Shown piece after piece: positions 23,521-31,333 of a stretch of 39,786 nt of DNA. Below the pieces are notes generated by a model that was not told the DNA's origin, ran no database searches, and saw only the letters and a list, made by a program, of their open reading frames with translations. The stretch covers positions 1 to 39,786 of the forward strand of contig JAFLUP010000018.1 in assembly GCA_022508745.1 (NCBI GenBank). The letters are read 5' to 3'. Positions within the stretch are counted from its first letter, which is position 1; the number at the start of each line of letters is the position of its first letter. The position numbers and the translations under genes were made by a program. Source of the DNA: Oscillospiraceae bacterium (GTDB lineage: Bacteria; Bacillota; Clostridia; Oscillospirales; CAG-382).

Positions 23521-24534
23521 ATGAGTAAGCTTTTCAACCTTTTTTCCGGCAGCAATAATAAAAGCGGTCGGGGCGTTACGAAAAAACAGGTCGAACGCGA
23601 CAAGAAGATGGGCGTCGGCTTCTTTTTCCGTCTGCTGAAAGCACGCCTCGGGAATATTTCTTCCACCAGTCTGATCTTTTCCGTCTGCAACTTCCCGATT
23701 TTGCTGTTCCTGTTCGGTATCTCCGGCAATCTGGACAGCAGCGTTCCCGGTCCGATCTCACCGCTGTATGCACAGGTGTACGGGATGGAAGTCGCCGCCG
23801 TGAAAGGAACAGAGCTTGCCGCGAAGCAAGGTCCACTGCTTTCCACCCTGCATGGAATCTTCGGCGTAAATACCTCCGTATCGGTGGTTTCTCTCGGTTC
23901 GAAGATCTTCATGTATTGCGCAGCACTGCTGATCTTGACCTTCGGTCTTGCCTCCATCGGTGCGATATACAATATACGCAGTGTGGCGCGCTGTGAACCG
24001 CTTTCCCCGTGGAGCGAGTTTTTCCCTGCGGTCCGCCGGAACTTCAAACAGGGGATCCTCATTGCAGTCATGGATGCGCTGTTGATCCTCTTCCTCGGTT
24101 ATGACTTGATAGCGTACTACGCCAACGCGAATCAGTTCTTCATGCAAATGTCTTTCTATGTTGTGCTGTTCTTTACGATCATTTACTATGTGATGCGTTT
24201 CCATATGTATCTTATCCTCGTAACGTTCGATCTAAAGACAAGCAAATTGCTGAAGAACGCGGTGCTGCTCACCTTCCTCGGCTGGAAGCGAAGCCTGCTG
24301 TGCCTGATCGCATCCGTGTTGACCGTTTTGATCAGCGTTTATCTGTATGTGCTGCTTCCGTTCTTCGGACTTTTGCTGCCCTTTGTTTTCACCTTCGGGA
24401 TCTTGACCTTTATCGGCGTCTATGCAGCATATCCGGTGATCGACAAATATATGATCGAGCCGTATTACCTTGAACATCCGGAGGAACGCCCGGAGGAAGA
24501 GGAGATCGAGCCCGTCTTTACGGATCGCGGCTGA
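23521..24534 (+). CDS. DUF624/YesL-like membrane protein
   Basis: The 337-residue protein has a basic N-terminal tail (about 1-45), five to six membrane helices and an acidic C-terminus (EERPEEEEIEPVF). The middle part, IGAIYNIRSVARCEPLSPWSEFFPAVRRNFKQGILIAVMDALLILFLGYDL followed by YVMRFHMYLILVTFDLKTSKLLKNAVLLTFLGWKRSLLCLIA, resembles the DUF624/YesL family. That family occurs in Firmicutes, often near sugar transport genes, and has no assigned activity. A luminal loop (about 73-125) separates the first helix from the next. It starts 6 bp after xerD and is followed by a perfect terminator. Confidence 0.75.
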   Translation: MSKLFNLFSGSNNKSGRGVTKKQVERDKKMGVGFFFRLLKARLGNISSTSLIFSVCNFPILLFLFGISGNLDSSVPGPISPLYAQVYGMEVAAVKGTELAAKQGPLLSTLHGIFGVNTSVSVVSLGSKIFMYCAALLILTFGLASIGAIYNIRSVARCEPLSPWSEFFPAVRRNFKQGILIAVMDALLILFLGYDLIAYYANANQFFMQMSFYVVLFFTIIYYVMRFHMYLILVTFDLKTSKLLKNAVLLTFLGWKRSLLCLIASVLTVLISVYLYVLLPFFGLLLPFVFTFGILTFIGVYAAYPVIDKYMIEPYYLEHPEERPEEEEIEPVFTDRG

Positions 24535-24558
24535 TCATACGATAAGAGAATTGATCAA

Positions 24559-24587
24559 AAAATCCCACAACGCCCTTGTGGGATTTT
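24559..24587 (+). terminator. Rho-independent terminator/attenuator before the ABC exporter genes
   Basis: AAAATCCCACAA (24559-24570), loop CGCCC, TTGTGGGATTTT (24576-24587): a perfect 12-bp stem followed by GTTTAAAA. It lies 24 bp after the DUF624 stop and only 17 bp before the AAAGGAGG of the next gene. Confidence 0.88.
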
Positions 24588-24619
24588 GTTTAAAAATTGT
24601 TCGAAAGGAGGTTGCATCA

Positions 24620-26386
24620 ATGGAAAAACAAAACCGGGTGATCCGTCCGCTGGCGGGATATCTTCGTCCGTTCCTTTGGAAATGTATCGCAGGACCGTTT
24701 TTCAAGCTGTTGGAAGCGATTTTAGAGCTCTATATGCCGCTTCGGCTCGCCGGCGTGATCGACAAGGTTCTGGAGCTGCGGGATGCAGGGGAGCCATACA
24801 GCGAATACGTCCTGCGGGAAGGCGCCATTCTCGTAGGCATCGTCGCGCTGGGGCTTTGCTCTGCCATCCTGTGCCAATATTGGGCAAGCCAGGTCTCCCA
24901 AGGATACGGCACCAAACTGCGCAGTGTGCTATATCGAAAGATGCAATCTCTTTCCCACCGGGAACTGGACGCGTTCGGAACGCCGTCTTTGGTCAACCGT
25001 CTGACTGCCGACGTCAATGCGCTGCAAAACGCGGTGGCCATGTTGATCCGTCTGGTCATTCGTGCGCCCTTCCTTTGTATCGGCGGGATCATTATGGCGT
25101 TTACTCTGAACGCACAGCTGGCGCTGGTGATCCTGATCGCTGTGCCGTTACTGGTGCTTGCAATGGTGCTGGTAACGCGGAAGAGCGTGCCGCTGCACAC
25201 GGAAACGCAAAAGAAAAACGACCGCCTTGCGGTCATTCTGCGGGAAAATCTTTCCGGCGTTCGCGTCATACGCGCCTTTACGCGAACGGAAGAACAGCGG
25301 GAGCGGTACGGAAATGCCGCCGACGAGAGTATGCACGCGGCGATTCGCGCCAACCGTGTCGGCATCCTGCTGAATCCGTTGACACAGCTGATCATGAATC
25401 TGGCGATCGTGCTGATCCTTGCGGTCAGCGGCGTGCGCTTTCCGAAATACGGGGATATCAGCAGCGGGGATTTGATTGCGCTGATCAACTATGTCAATCA
25501 GATCCTTGCAGCGCTTGTAGTGGTTTCCAATCTGGTGGTTCTTTACGCCAAAGCATACGCTTCCGGCAAACGCGTCTGCGAGGTCCTGCATACGGAGCCG
25601 GAGCTGCGAAGCGGGGAAGTGACCGAAGGCGTTTCCGGCGCTCCTGCCGTTTGTTTCCGTAGTGTTTCCTTCTCTTACCATGAGAAAAACGTGCTGGAAA
25701 ACATCTCTTTTACCGTGGAACGGGGCATGACGGTAGGTATCATCGGCGGAACCGGCTCCGGAAAAAGCACACTGACGCACTTGATCTCCCGTCTGTACGA
25801 TTGTACGGCAGGGGAAGTGGAGGTTGACGGCGTAAACGTCCGTGCGTATACGCTGGAGGCATTGCGGAAGAAGATCGCCGTCGTCCCGCAGGAAGTCCAG
25901 TTGTTTTCCGGCACCATCCGGGAAAACATCGTCCTGGGGAACCCGCAGGCGACACAAGAGGAGCTGGAACGCGCCGCGAAAATCGCACAGGCGGATGCCT
26001 TTATCAGGGAAAAAGAAAACGGCTACCAGGGCACTGTTGCCAGGGGAGGCAGGAACTTCAGCGGAGGGCAACGACAGCGGTTGGCCATCGCACGCGCCAT
26101 CGCCTCCGGCAGTGAGATTTTGATTTTTGACGACGCCACCAGCGCACTGGACTACGCAACCGACGCCGCAGTTCGAAAAGGATTGCGAGAAGAGCTCAAC
26201 GATGTGACCCTCTTTATGATCTCACAGCGCGTCAGCGCCGTCCGGCACGCAGATCTGATCCTGGTACTGGACGATGGCCACCTTGCAGGTGCAGGCCGCC
26301 ACGAGGCGCTGTACGCTTCCTGCGAGGCATACCGCGAGATCTGCCGTTCGCAAAACGTAAAGGGAAAGGAGGGGAGTGACGTTTGA
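24620..26386 (+). CDS. ABC exporter half-transporter, degenerate catalytic site
   Basis: The 588-residue protein fuses an exporter membrane domain (six helices, about 20-310) to an ATPase domain. Walker A is GGTGSGKST, the signature FSGGQRQR and Walker B ILIFDDATSALD. The residue after the Walker B Asp is Asp rather than the catalytic Glu, and the H-loop region reads FMISQRVSAV, with Gln in place of His. This identifies the degenerate-site partner of a heterodimeric exporter (BmrC/TM287 type). The ATG at 24620 follows AAAGGAGG; the track start at 24470 lies upstream of the terminator. It overlaps the next gene by 4 bp. The substrate is unknown; lipid, peptide or drug are possible. Confidence 0.92.
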   Translation: MEKQNRVIRPLAGYLRPFLWKCIAGPFFKLLEAILELYMPLRLAGVIDKVLELRDAGEPYSEYVLREGAILVGIVALGLCSAILCQYWASQVSQGYGTKLRSVLYRKMQSLSHRELDAFGTPSLVNRLTADVNALQNAVAMLIRLVIRAPFLCIGGIIMAFTLNAQLALVILIAVPLLVLAMVLVTRKSVPLHTETQKKNDRLAVILRENLSGVRVIRAFTRTEEQRERYGNAADESMHAAIRANRVGILLNPLTQLIMNLAIVLILAVSGVRFPKYGDISSGDLIALINYVNQILAALVVVSNLVVLYAKAYASGKRVCEVLHTEPELRSGEVTEGVSGAPAVCFRSVSFSYHEKNVLENISFTVERGMTVGIIGGTGSGKSTLTHLISRLYDCTAGEVEVDGVNVRAYTLEALRKKIAVVPQEVQLFSGTIRENIVLGNPQATQEELERAAKIAQADAFIREKENGYQGTVARGGRNFSGGQRQRLAIARAIASGSEILIFDDATSALDYATDAAVRKGLREELNDVTLFMISQRVSAVRHADLILVLDDGHLAGAGRHEALYASCEAYREICRSQNVKGKEGSDV

Positions 26387-28098
26387 AAAAGAACCGTACC
26401 CTCCCAAGGCTGATCAAACTGCTTGGAGCGGCAAAGAAGACGCTGTTTTTCGTCTTTCTGTTCGTCCTGTTGGGAAATGTTTCCCTTCTGATCGCACCGA
26501 AACGCATCGGCTCTACCATCGACGCCATCTTCACAGGGCAGCCTTGGCTGGGGATCCTGCTCTCCATCCTGCTGTTCTACGGATTGGGCACCCTTTTCCT
26601 CTGGATCAGTGCGCGTCTTGCCGTTCGCGTTTCCAACGAGGCGGCAAATGCGCTGCGGAAAAGCCTGTTCGATAAGCTCTCCCGTCTCCCGCTTTCCTAT
26701 TTCGACCGAACGCCCCACGGGGACATCATCAGCCGGTTTACCAACGACATCGAGGCGGTCAGCGACGGTCTGAACAGCAGCATCGTGCAGCTAATTTCCG
26801 GCGTTTCATCCATTCTGATCTCTTTAGGCTTCATGCTGTATCTGGATTACCGCGTGACCGTGGTGGTACTGATCGCAACGCCGTTGTGCTTTTTCGTTGG
26901 TCGGGCAATCACGAAATACGGCAAGAAGCGGTTCCGCGAGCAAGCGAAGATCCTCGGGGAAGTGAATGCATATGCGGAGGAGATGATCAGCGCTTCCCAT
27001 ACCGTCAAGCTCTTTCGCCACGAAAAGCGCTCCGCGGAGGCGTTTGACCGCTTAAATGAGGCGCTGTATGACGCAGGATACCGCGCGCAGTTCGCTTCTG
27101 CGCTGGTCAACCCGACAACGCGTTTTGTCAACAATACGGCATACGTGCTGGTGGGCATTTTTGCGTTGCTGGCAGGCATGACCTCCGGCAATATCGCGGC
27201 GTTTCTTTCCTATATGTCGCAGTTTTCCAAGCCTTTCAACGAGATCACGTCCATCACCATGCAACTGCAAAGCGCCATGGCGTCCGCAAGACGGTTGTTT
27301 GCACTGCTGGATGAACCGGAAATGACGGCGGACGGCACGCTTTCCTTGCCGGAAAAGGCGAAAGGGGAGATCTGCTTTGACCATGTGCGTTTCTCCTACG
27401 AAGAAACCACGCCTCTGATCAAAGATTTCAGTATGCACATTCCCGCCGGTACGCAGGTCGCCATCGTCGGTCCCACTGGTGCCGGAAAAACTACGATAAT
27501 CAACCTGTTGATGCGCTTTTACGAGCTAAACGGAGGTAAAATTACCATAGATGGAATAAATATATCCAATATACCGCGTGATGAACTGCGGAAGCAGTTT
27601 GGAATGGTGTTGCAGGAAAGCTGGTTGTTTGCGGGAACCGTTCGGGAAAATCTGCTGTTCGCCAAGCCGGATGCATCGGAAGGGGATATGATCGCCGCAG
27701 CGAAGGCGGCGCACGCACATTCTTTTATAGAGCGGCTGCCCAACGGCTATGACACGCGTATTGAGGAGGACGGCAGCAATCTTTCTGCAGGACAACGGCA
27801 GCTGCTTGCCATCGCGCGCGTCATGCTGGTGGACCGTCCGATGCTGATTCTGGACGAAGCCACCAGCAACGTAGACATTGTGACGGAGATGCGCATCTCC
27901 AAAACATTCCGGGAGATCATGCGAGGAAAAACAACATTCCTGATCGCACATCGGCTTTCGACCATCCGGGAATGTGGGATCATTCTGGTGTTGGATCACG
28001 GGAATATCGTGGAGTACGGTACCCACGAAGAACTGCTTGCGAATCACTCCGTGTACGAGAATCTGTATCTTTCGCAGTTCCGGCACGATACCACCTGA
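26383..28098 (+). CDS. ABC exporter half-transporter, canonical catalytic site
   Basis: The 571-residue partner has six membrane helices in the first 300 residues. Its ATPase domain has Walker A GPTGAGKTT, signature LSAGQRQ, Walker B LILDEATSNVD with the catalytic Glu, and the H-loop FLIAHRLSTI. Together with the upstream gene it should form a heterodimer with one consensus and one degenerate ATP site. The start is TTG (26383), overlapping the upstream TGA as TTGA, with AAAGGAGGGG about nine bases before it. Confidence 0.93.
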   Translation: MKKNRTLPRLIKLLGAAKKTLFFVFLFVLLGNVSLLIAPKRIGSTIDAIFTGQPWLGILLSILLFYGLGTLFLWISARLAVRVSNEAANALRKSLFDKLSRLPLSYFDRTPHGDIISRFTNDIEAVSDGLNSSIVQLISGVSSILISLGFMLYLDYRVTVVVLIATPLCFFVGRAITKYGKKRFREQAKILGEVNAYAEEMISASHTVKLFRHEKRSAEAFDRLNEALYDAGYRAQFASALVNPTTRFVNNTAYVLVGIFALLAGMTSGNIAAFLSYMSQFSKPFNEITSITMQLQSAMASARRLFALLDEPEMTADGTLSLPEKAKGEICFDHVRFSYEETTPLIKDFSMHIPAGTQVAIVGPTGAGKTTIINLLMRFYELNGGKITIDGINISNIPRDELRKQFGMVLQESWLFAGTVRENLLFAKPDASEGDMIAAAKAAHAHSFIERLPNGYDTRIEEDGSNLSAGQRQLLAIARVMLVDRPMLILDEATSNVDIVTEMRISKTFREIMRGKTTFLIAHRLSTIRECGIILVLDHGNIVEYGTHEELLANHSVYENLYLSQFRHDTT

Positions 28099-28121
28099 AA
28101 TCGAATAGGATTCCCGCAGGG

Positions 28122-28148
28122 GAGCCGACGGACATCCGCCATCGGCTC
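28122..28148 (+). terminator. Weak hairpin after ABC exporter genes
   Basis: GAGCCGA (28122-28128) pairs with TCGGCTC (28142-28148). It is followed by a pyrimidine-rich stretch but no clear T-run, so it is a possible inefficient terminator. Confidence 0.4.
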
Positions 28149-28182
28149 TCTCTATCCACCCTTTTGAAAATATATAGCATTA

Positions 28183-28202
28183 TACAAAATGCAAATTTTG
28201 TA
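28183..28202. repeat. 20-bp palindrome TACAAAAT-GCAA-ATTTTGTA
   Basis: Perfect 8-bp arms around a 4-bp centre lie in the convergent intergenic region between the ABC genes and radA. TATAAT (28206-28211, plus strand) begins 3 bp later. It has the look of an operator, but no plus-strand gene follows. See findings. Confidence 0.5.
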
Positions 28203-28235
28203 GATTATAATAGGGGCTTATAAGCGGAAATAGGG

Positions 28236-28270
28236 CGCACCCATACAGATGGACGGTCTGTATGGGTGCG
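28236..28270. terminator. 14-bp perfect hairpin between convergent operons
   Basis: CGCACCCATACAGA (28236-28249), a 7-nt loop, TCTGTATGGGTGCG (28257-28270). It lies 8 bp past the radA stop and would form in RNA from either strand. T-runs are poor on both sides (plus: ATTCTGCTTTATT), so it may be a terminator or a 3'-end stabilising element for radA. Confidence 0.65.
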
Positions 28271-28278
28271 ATTCTGCT

Positions 28279-29679
28279 TTATTGGTCCTTTGTCTGCTGG
28301 GACGCGTTCAACAACCGAAGCAGATCAAAAATGCTCTTCAGACGGATGATCTCCATCCCATAGCTGTTCTTCATACGTTCAGCGTTGTGATACGGGATAG
28401 CGGCACGCTTGAATCCAAGACGAGCCGCGTTGCTCAAACGCTGATCCAATACACTGATGGAGCGACATTCGCCCGCAAGTCCAATCTCTCCCATGACGAT
28501 CAGATCTTCCGGAACCGGAATATCCTTATAGCTGGAAAGCAGCGCCATGGCAGCGGCAGCGTCACACGCCGGTTCATCGATCCGCAGACCGCCGGCGATA
28601 TTCAGATACACATCCTGCGTAGAAAACCGCAGTCCCAGCCGCTTCTCCAGAACGGCAAGCAGAAGCGACAGCCGGTTATAATCAAACCCGGAAGCCATTC
28701 TGCGTGGCGACGGAAATGTCGTGTTAGACGCAAGCGCCTGGATCTCCGTGACCATCGGACGGCTGCCTTCCATAACGGCCGCCGCGCAGCTGCCGGGAAC
28801 ATCCTTCGGGCGCTGCTGGAGGATCCGCTCCGACGGTTTTTCGATTTCCGTCAGCCCTTCGTCCGACATTTCGAACATACCGATCTCATTCGTGGAACCG
28901 TAGCGGTTCTTGACCGCCCGAATGATGCGGTATGCGTGCTGCTTGTCGCCCTCGAAATAAAGCACAGCGTCCACCATGTGTTCCAACACCTTCGGACCGG
29001 CGATGGCGCCGTCCTTGTTGACGTGCCCGACGATCAGGATGGAAACACGGTCCTCTTTCGCCTTTGTGATGAGCTGCATGGTGGTCTGCTTGACCTGCGT
29101 GATGGTACCGGGCGACGAAGGAAAATTCTCGTCGTACATGGTCTGTATCGAGTCGATAATGACCACATCCGGTTGATTTGTGTTGATTTCCGGAATGATT
29201 TTGTTGACTGCTGTTTCGCTGAGCACCATCAGATTGGAGGTATCTACGCCGACACGGGTTGCCCGCAGCTTGATCTGCGAAATAGATTCCTCGCCGGTGA
29301 CATATAACAATTTTGCGTTTTTGCCCACATGTTGGCAAATCTGTAGCAATAAAGTGGATTTTCCGATGCCCGGTTCTCCGGAGATCAGCACCACCGAGCC
29401 TTCTACGAGTCCTCCGCCCAACACCCGGTCAAACTCTCCGAGCCCCGTCAGAAAGCGAATGTCGTTCTGGAAGGTGATTTCATTGATCTTCAGCGCCTTG
29501 GAGCGTTCCACCGTTTGCGTATTCCGAAGCGGCGCACGCTTGACCTTTGAGGACGAAGAAACCGGCTCCGGCGCAACCGCCTGTTCTTCCATGGTGTTCC
29601 AGGCGCCGCACTCCGGGCATTTTCCGTACCATTTTGAAGTCACGTTTCCGCAATTTCCGCAAACATAATTGGTTTTCAA
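28279..29679 (-). CDS. radA: DNA repair protein RadA (Sms)
   Basis: RadA is a DnaB-like helicase that promotes branch migration in recombination. The 466-residue protein starts with a C4 zinc finger (C7, C10, C21, C24 in YVCGNCGNVTSKWYGKCPECGAW). The RecA-like core has Walker A GEPGIGKSTLL (about 101-111), VVIIDSIQTM as Walker B and the RadA-specific KNRYGSTNEIG. The C-terminal Lon-protease-like domain includes DPxxD-like GGLRIDEPACDAAAAMAL. The start is TTG at 29679 with GAGGTAAT upstream. It is the last gene of the minus-strand unit. Confidence 0.96.
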   Translation of the reverse strand: MKTNYVCGNCGNVTSKWYGKCPECGAWNTMEEQAVAPEPVSSSSKVKRAPLRNTQTVERSKALKINEITFQNDIRFLTGLGEFDRVLGGGLVEGSVVLISGEPGIGKSTLLLQICQHVGKNAKLLYVTGEESISQIKLRATRVGVDTSNLMVLSETAVNKIIPEINTNQPDVVIIDSIQTMYDENFPSSPGTITQVKQTTMQLITKAKEDRVSILIVGHVNKDGAIAGPKVLEHMVDAVLYFEGDKQHAYRIIRAVKNRYGSTNEIGMFEMSDEGLTEIEKPSERILQQRPKDVPGSCAAAVMEGSRPMVTEIQALASNTTFPSPRRMASGFDYNRLSLLLAVLEKRLGLRFSTQDVYLNIAGGLRIDEPACDAAAAMALLSSYKDIPVPEDLIVMGEIGLAGECRSISVLDQRLSNAARLGFKRAAIPYHNAERMKNSYGMEIIRLKSIFDLLRLLNASQQTKDQ

Positions 29680-29705
29680 CGTCTTATTACCTCATTCATG
29701 GAATG

Positions 29706-29888
29706 TTATTTGTCATCCGATATTCCGGCAAATCCCAATATGCTGCCAACAAGAAACAACGTAATGCCGATAATAAGAGAAATCGGTCCGATTCCGTTGA
29801 AAGCATTTGCCTCCATTTGAAAAAGAGCAAAAATGGAAAGCAAAATTCCACCCAGAATATAAGCGCATCCCAAAATAACTTTTTTCAT
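29706..29888 (-). CDS. Small two-helix membrane protein, function unknown
   Basis: The 60-residue protein MKKVILGCAYILGGILLSIFALF...GPISLIIGITLFLVGSILGFAGISDDK has two hydrophobic helices joined by a short loop with an acidic residue. AGAGGAAA is well placed upstream of the ATG, which argues that it is real. I do not recognise a family. It sits between cwlD and radA on the same strand with short gaps, is AT-rich, and could be a small envelope or sporulation-related protein. Confidence 0.65.
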   Translation of the reverse strand: MKKVILGCAYILGGILLSIFALFQMEANAFNGIGPISLIIGITLFLVGSILGFAGISDDK

Positions 29889-29910
29889 GTCTGTTTTCCT
29901 CTGGTGATGA

Positions 29911-30705
29911 TTAGTGTATCATTTCTTCCTGCATCTTTTCGCAATATTGCCCGATTCCGGCGGCCAGTGCGAACGCCAGTTTATCCTGATACTCCGCATC
30001 CGCAAGATTATGTGCGTCCTGCGAATTGGAAAGAAAGCCGCACTCCACGATCACAGCGGGAATTTGCAGGTTTTTCAACAGAAAGATGGTCCGATTATCC
30101 GATTTAATGGTGCGACGATTGTCCGGCATGACCAATGTAGACGAACTTTGCAGCGCTTCCGCGAGCATTGCGCTGCGCGGATCATTCATGGAATAAAAGG
30201 TTTGCAACCCTTGACAACTTTCCATCGGAAACTTATTCATGTGAATACTGATAAAAATCGCGTCAGAATATGCCTCCGCGATTTTTAACCGATTATATAG
30301 ATCGTAGTATTTCTTGCGGGTCTCTTCCCCGCTGTTATAAAGCAGCCGATCGTCAGACCGCGTCAAAACCACGTTGTAGCCGGACAATTTCAGAAACTCC
30401 GCGATTTTATTTGTGATCGACAGGTTCAGCACTTTTTCGTCCAGCCCGTTGGCGACAGCGCCGGGGTCTTCCCCGCCGTGACCGGCGTCCAGAATGATGG
30501 TGAAAGCGGATGTCTCCCCTGCCAACAAGCCTGCCGGATGTTCCGCTTCCGCAAACGCCTGATAGCCCACCGAAGTCACAAGTGACGTAATGCAGTAGAA
30601 CAACAGGACGGCGATCAGCACCGTGGCAAGCAGGAAAAGAAAGATGCGAGGTTCCCTGAAATCATGGGGTGCGAAGGACTTTTCTGCGGACTTTTTCATG
30701 CACAT
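29911..30705 (-). CDS. cwlD: N-acetylmuramoyl-L-alanine amidase, CwlD-like
   Basis: The 264-residue Amidase_3 enzyme has one N-terminal membrane helix (about 20-42). Zinc ligands appear in IILDAGHGGEDPGA (His about 76), a Glu in GLDEKVLNLS (about 90) and SIHMN (His about 155); the catalytic Glu is in VIVECGFLSN (about 221). The family features RKKYYDLYNRLKIAE, CQGLQTFYSMND and TIFLLKNLQIPAVIVE match CwlD, which with PdaA makes the muramic-delta-lactam of spore cortex needed for germination. The start is either the ATG at 30705 or the one at 30699; AAGG precedes both. The leader carries the inverted repeat described separately. The presence of cwlD and yunB supports a spore former. Confidence 0.88.
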   Translation of the reverse strand: MCMKKSAEKSFAPHDFREPRIFLFLLATVLIAVLLFYCITSLVTSVGYQAFAEAEHPAGLLAGETSAFTIILDAGHGGEDPGAVANGLDEKVLNLSITNKIAEFLKLSGYNVVLTRSDDRLLYNSGEETRKKYYDLYNRLKIAEAYSDAIFISIHMNKFPMESCQGLQTFYSMNDPRSAMLAEALQSSSTLVMPDNRRTIKSDNRTIFLLKNLQIPAVIVECGFLSNSQDAHNLADAEYQDKLAFALAAGIGQYCEKMQEEMIH

Positions 30706-30751
30706 TCATACCTTTTTCAATCGTTATATTGTATGTTATAAGGTATGAATG
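30703..30751 (-). promoter_or_regulatory. Inverted repeat covering cwlD ribosome binding site and start, enclosing a CATACAAT element
   Basis: CATTCATACCTT (30703-30714) and AAGGTATGAATG (30740-30751) are perfect 12-bp arms with a 25-nt loop. In the minus-strand RNA the distal arm contains AAGG and the ATG of cwlD, so the stem would hide both. The loop DNA holds CATACAAT (30735-30728), identical to the -10 of the yunB promoter, but the -35 position (CCACTCA at N14) fits sigma-E poorly. Confidence 0.65.
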
Positions 30752-30784
30752 AGTGGGACGTGTTATGCCGGTGGATCGGGACGG

Positions 30785-31333
30785 TCACTTCCCTCTTTTG
30801 GTGCTGAACATCATGTGCAGCGGACGGTCAAGCGCGCCCAGCAGGTAGCCAAGCGCACCGGAGAGGAGCGCCGGCAGTGTGAAGAGCAGGCAAACCAGCC
30901 ATCCCATGATATTGGCTTTCGGAAAATAGGTATGCAGCTGAAGGTAACTTCCGTGCAACGCGTAATAGATTAGCTTACAAATCACTTCGGCTTCATCCGA
31001 AAGAAAGAGCGTCACAAGCATCCCGATCAGAATGAACAAAACGAGCGGGCAAGAGCCAAGCAGCGCAATCTTCAGCCCCAGCGCCTTTCCGGGTCGCGCC
31101 GCGTCGGCCGCACGGTAATGGTGCTTTTCCCCAAGCTGGAACAAATTGTCATACTGCAGAAAGCAAAGCAGACCAATGGAAAAGATGCAGCCGATAATAG
31201 AAACCGCAGGGATTCCAAGCCCGATGGTGGCAAGCCCGATGCTGATGCCCAGAATAGACATGACGATCTGATTGGTCCAAAAGCGAATGGTCTGCCGGGA
31301 ATAGGCGTTCCAGAACTCACGAAATCCTTTCAT
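30785..31333 (-). CDS. Four-helix membrane protein of unknown function
   Basis: I do not recognise this 182-residue protein. It begins MKGFREFWNAYSRQTIRFWTNQIVMSILGISIGLATIGLG and has about four to five hydrophobic helices, with a soluble stretch YDNLFQLGEKHHYRAADAARPGKALG in the middle and a basic end (FSTKRGK). The ATG at 31333 overlaps the upstream cohesin gene stop as ATGA. The coupling suggests its product works with the cohesin-domain surface protein and the GT2 enzyme. The track start at 31399 extends into the cohesin gene and is unlikely. Confidence 0.7.
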   Translation of the reverse strand: MKGFREFWNAYSRQTIRFWTNQIVMSILGISIGLATIGLGIPAVSIIGCIFSIGLLCFLQYDNLFQLGEKHHYRAADAARPGKALGLKIALLGSCPLVLFILIGMLVTLFLSDEAEVICKLIYYALHGSYLQLHTYFPKANIMGWLVCLLFTLPALLSGALGYLLGALDRPLHMMFSTKRGK

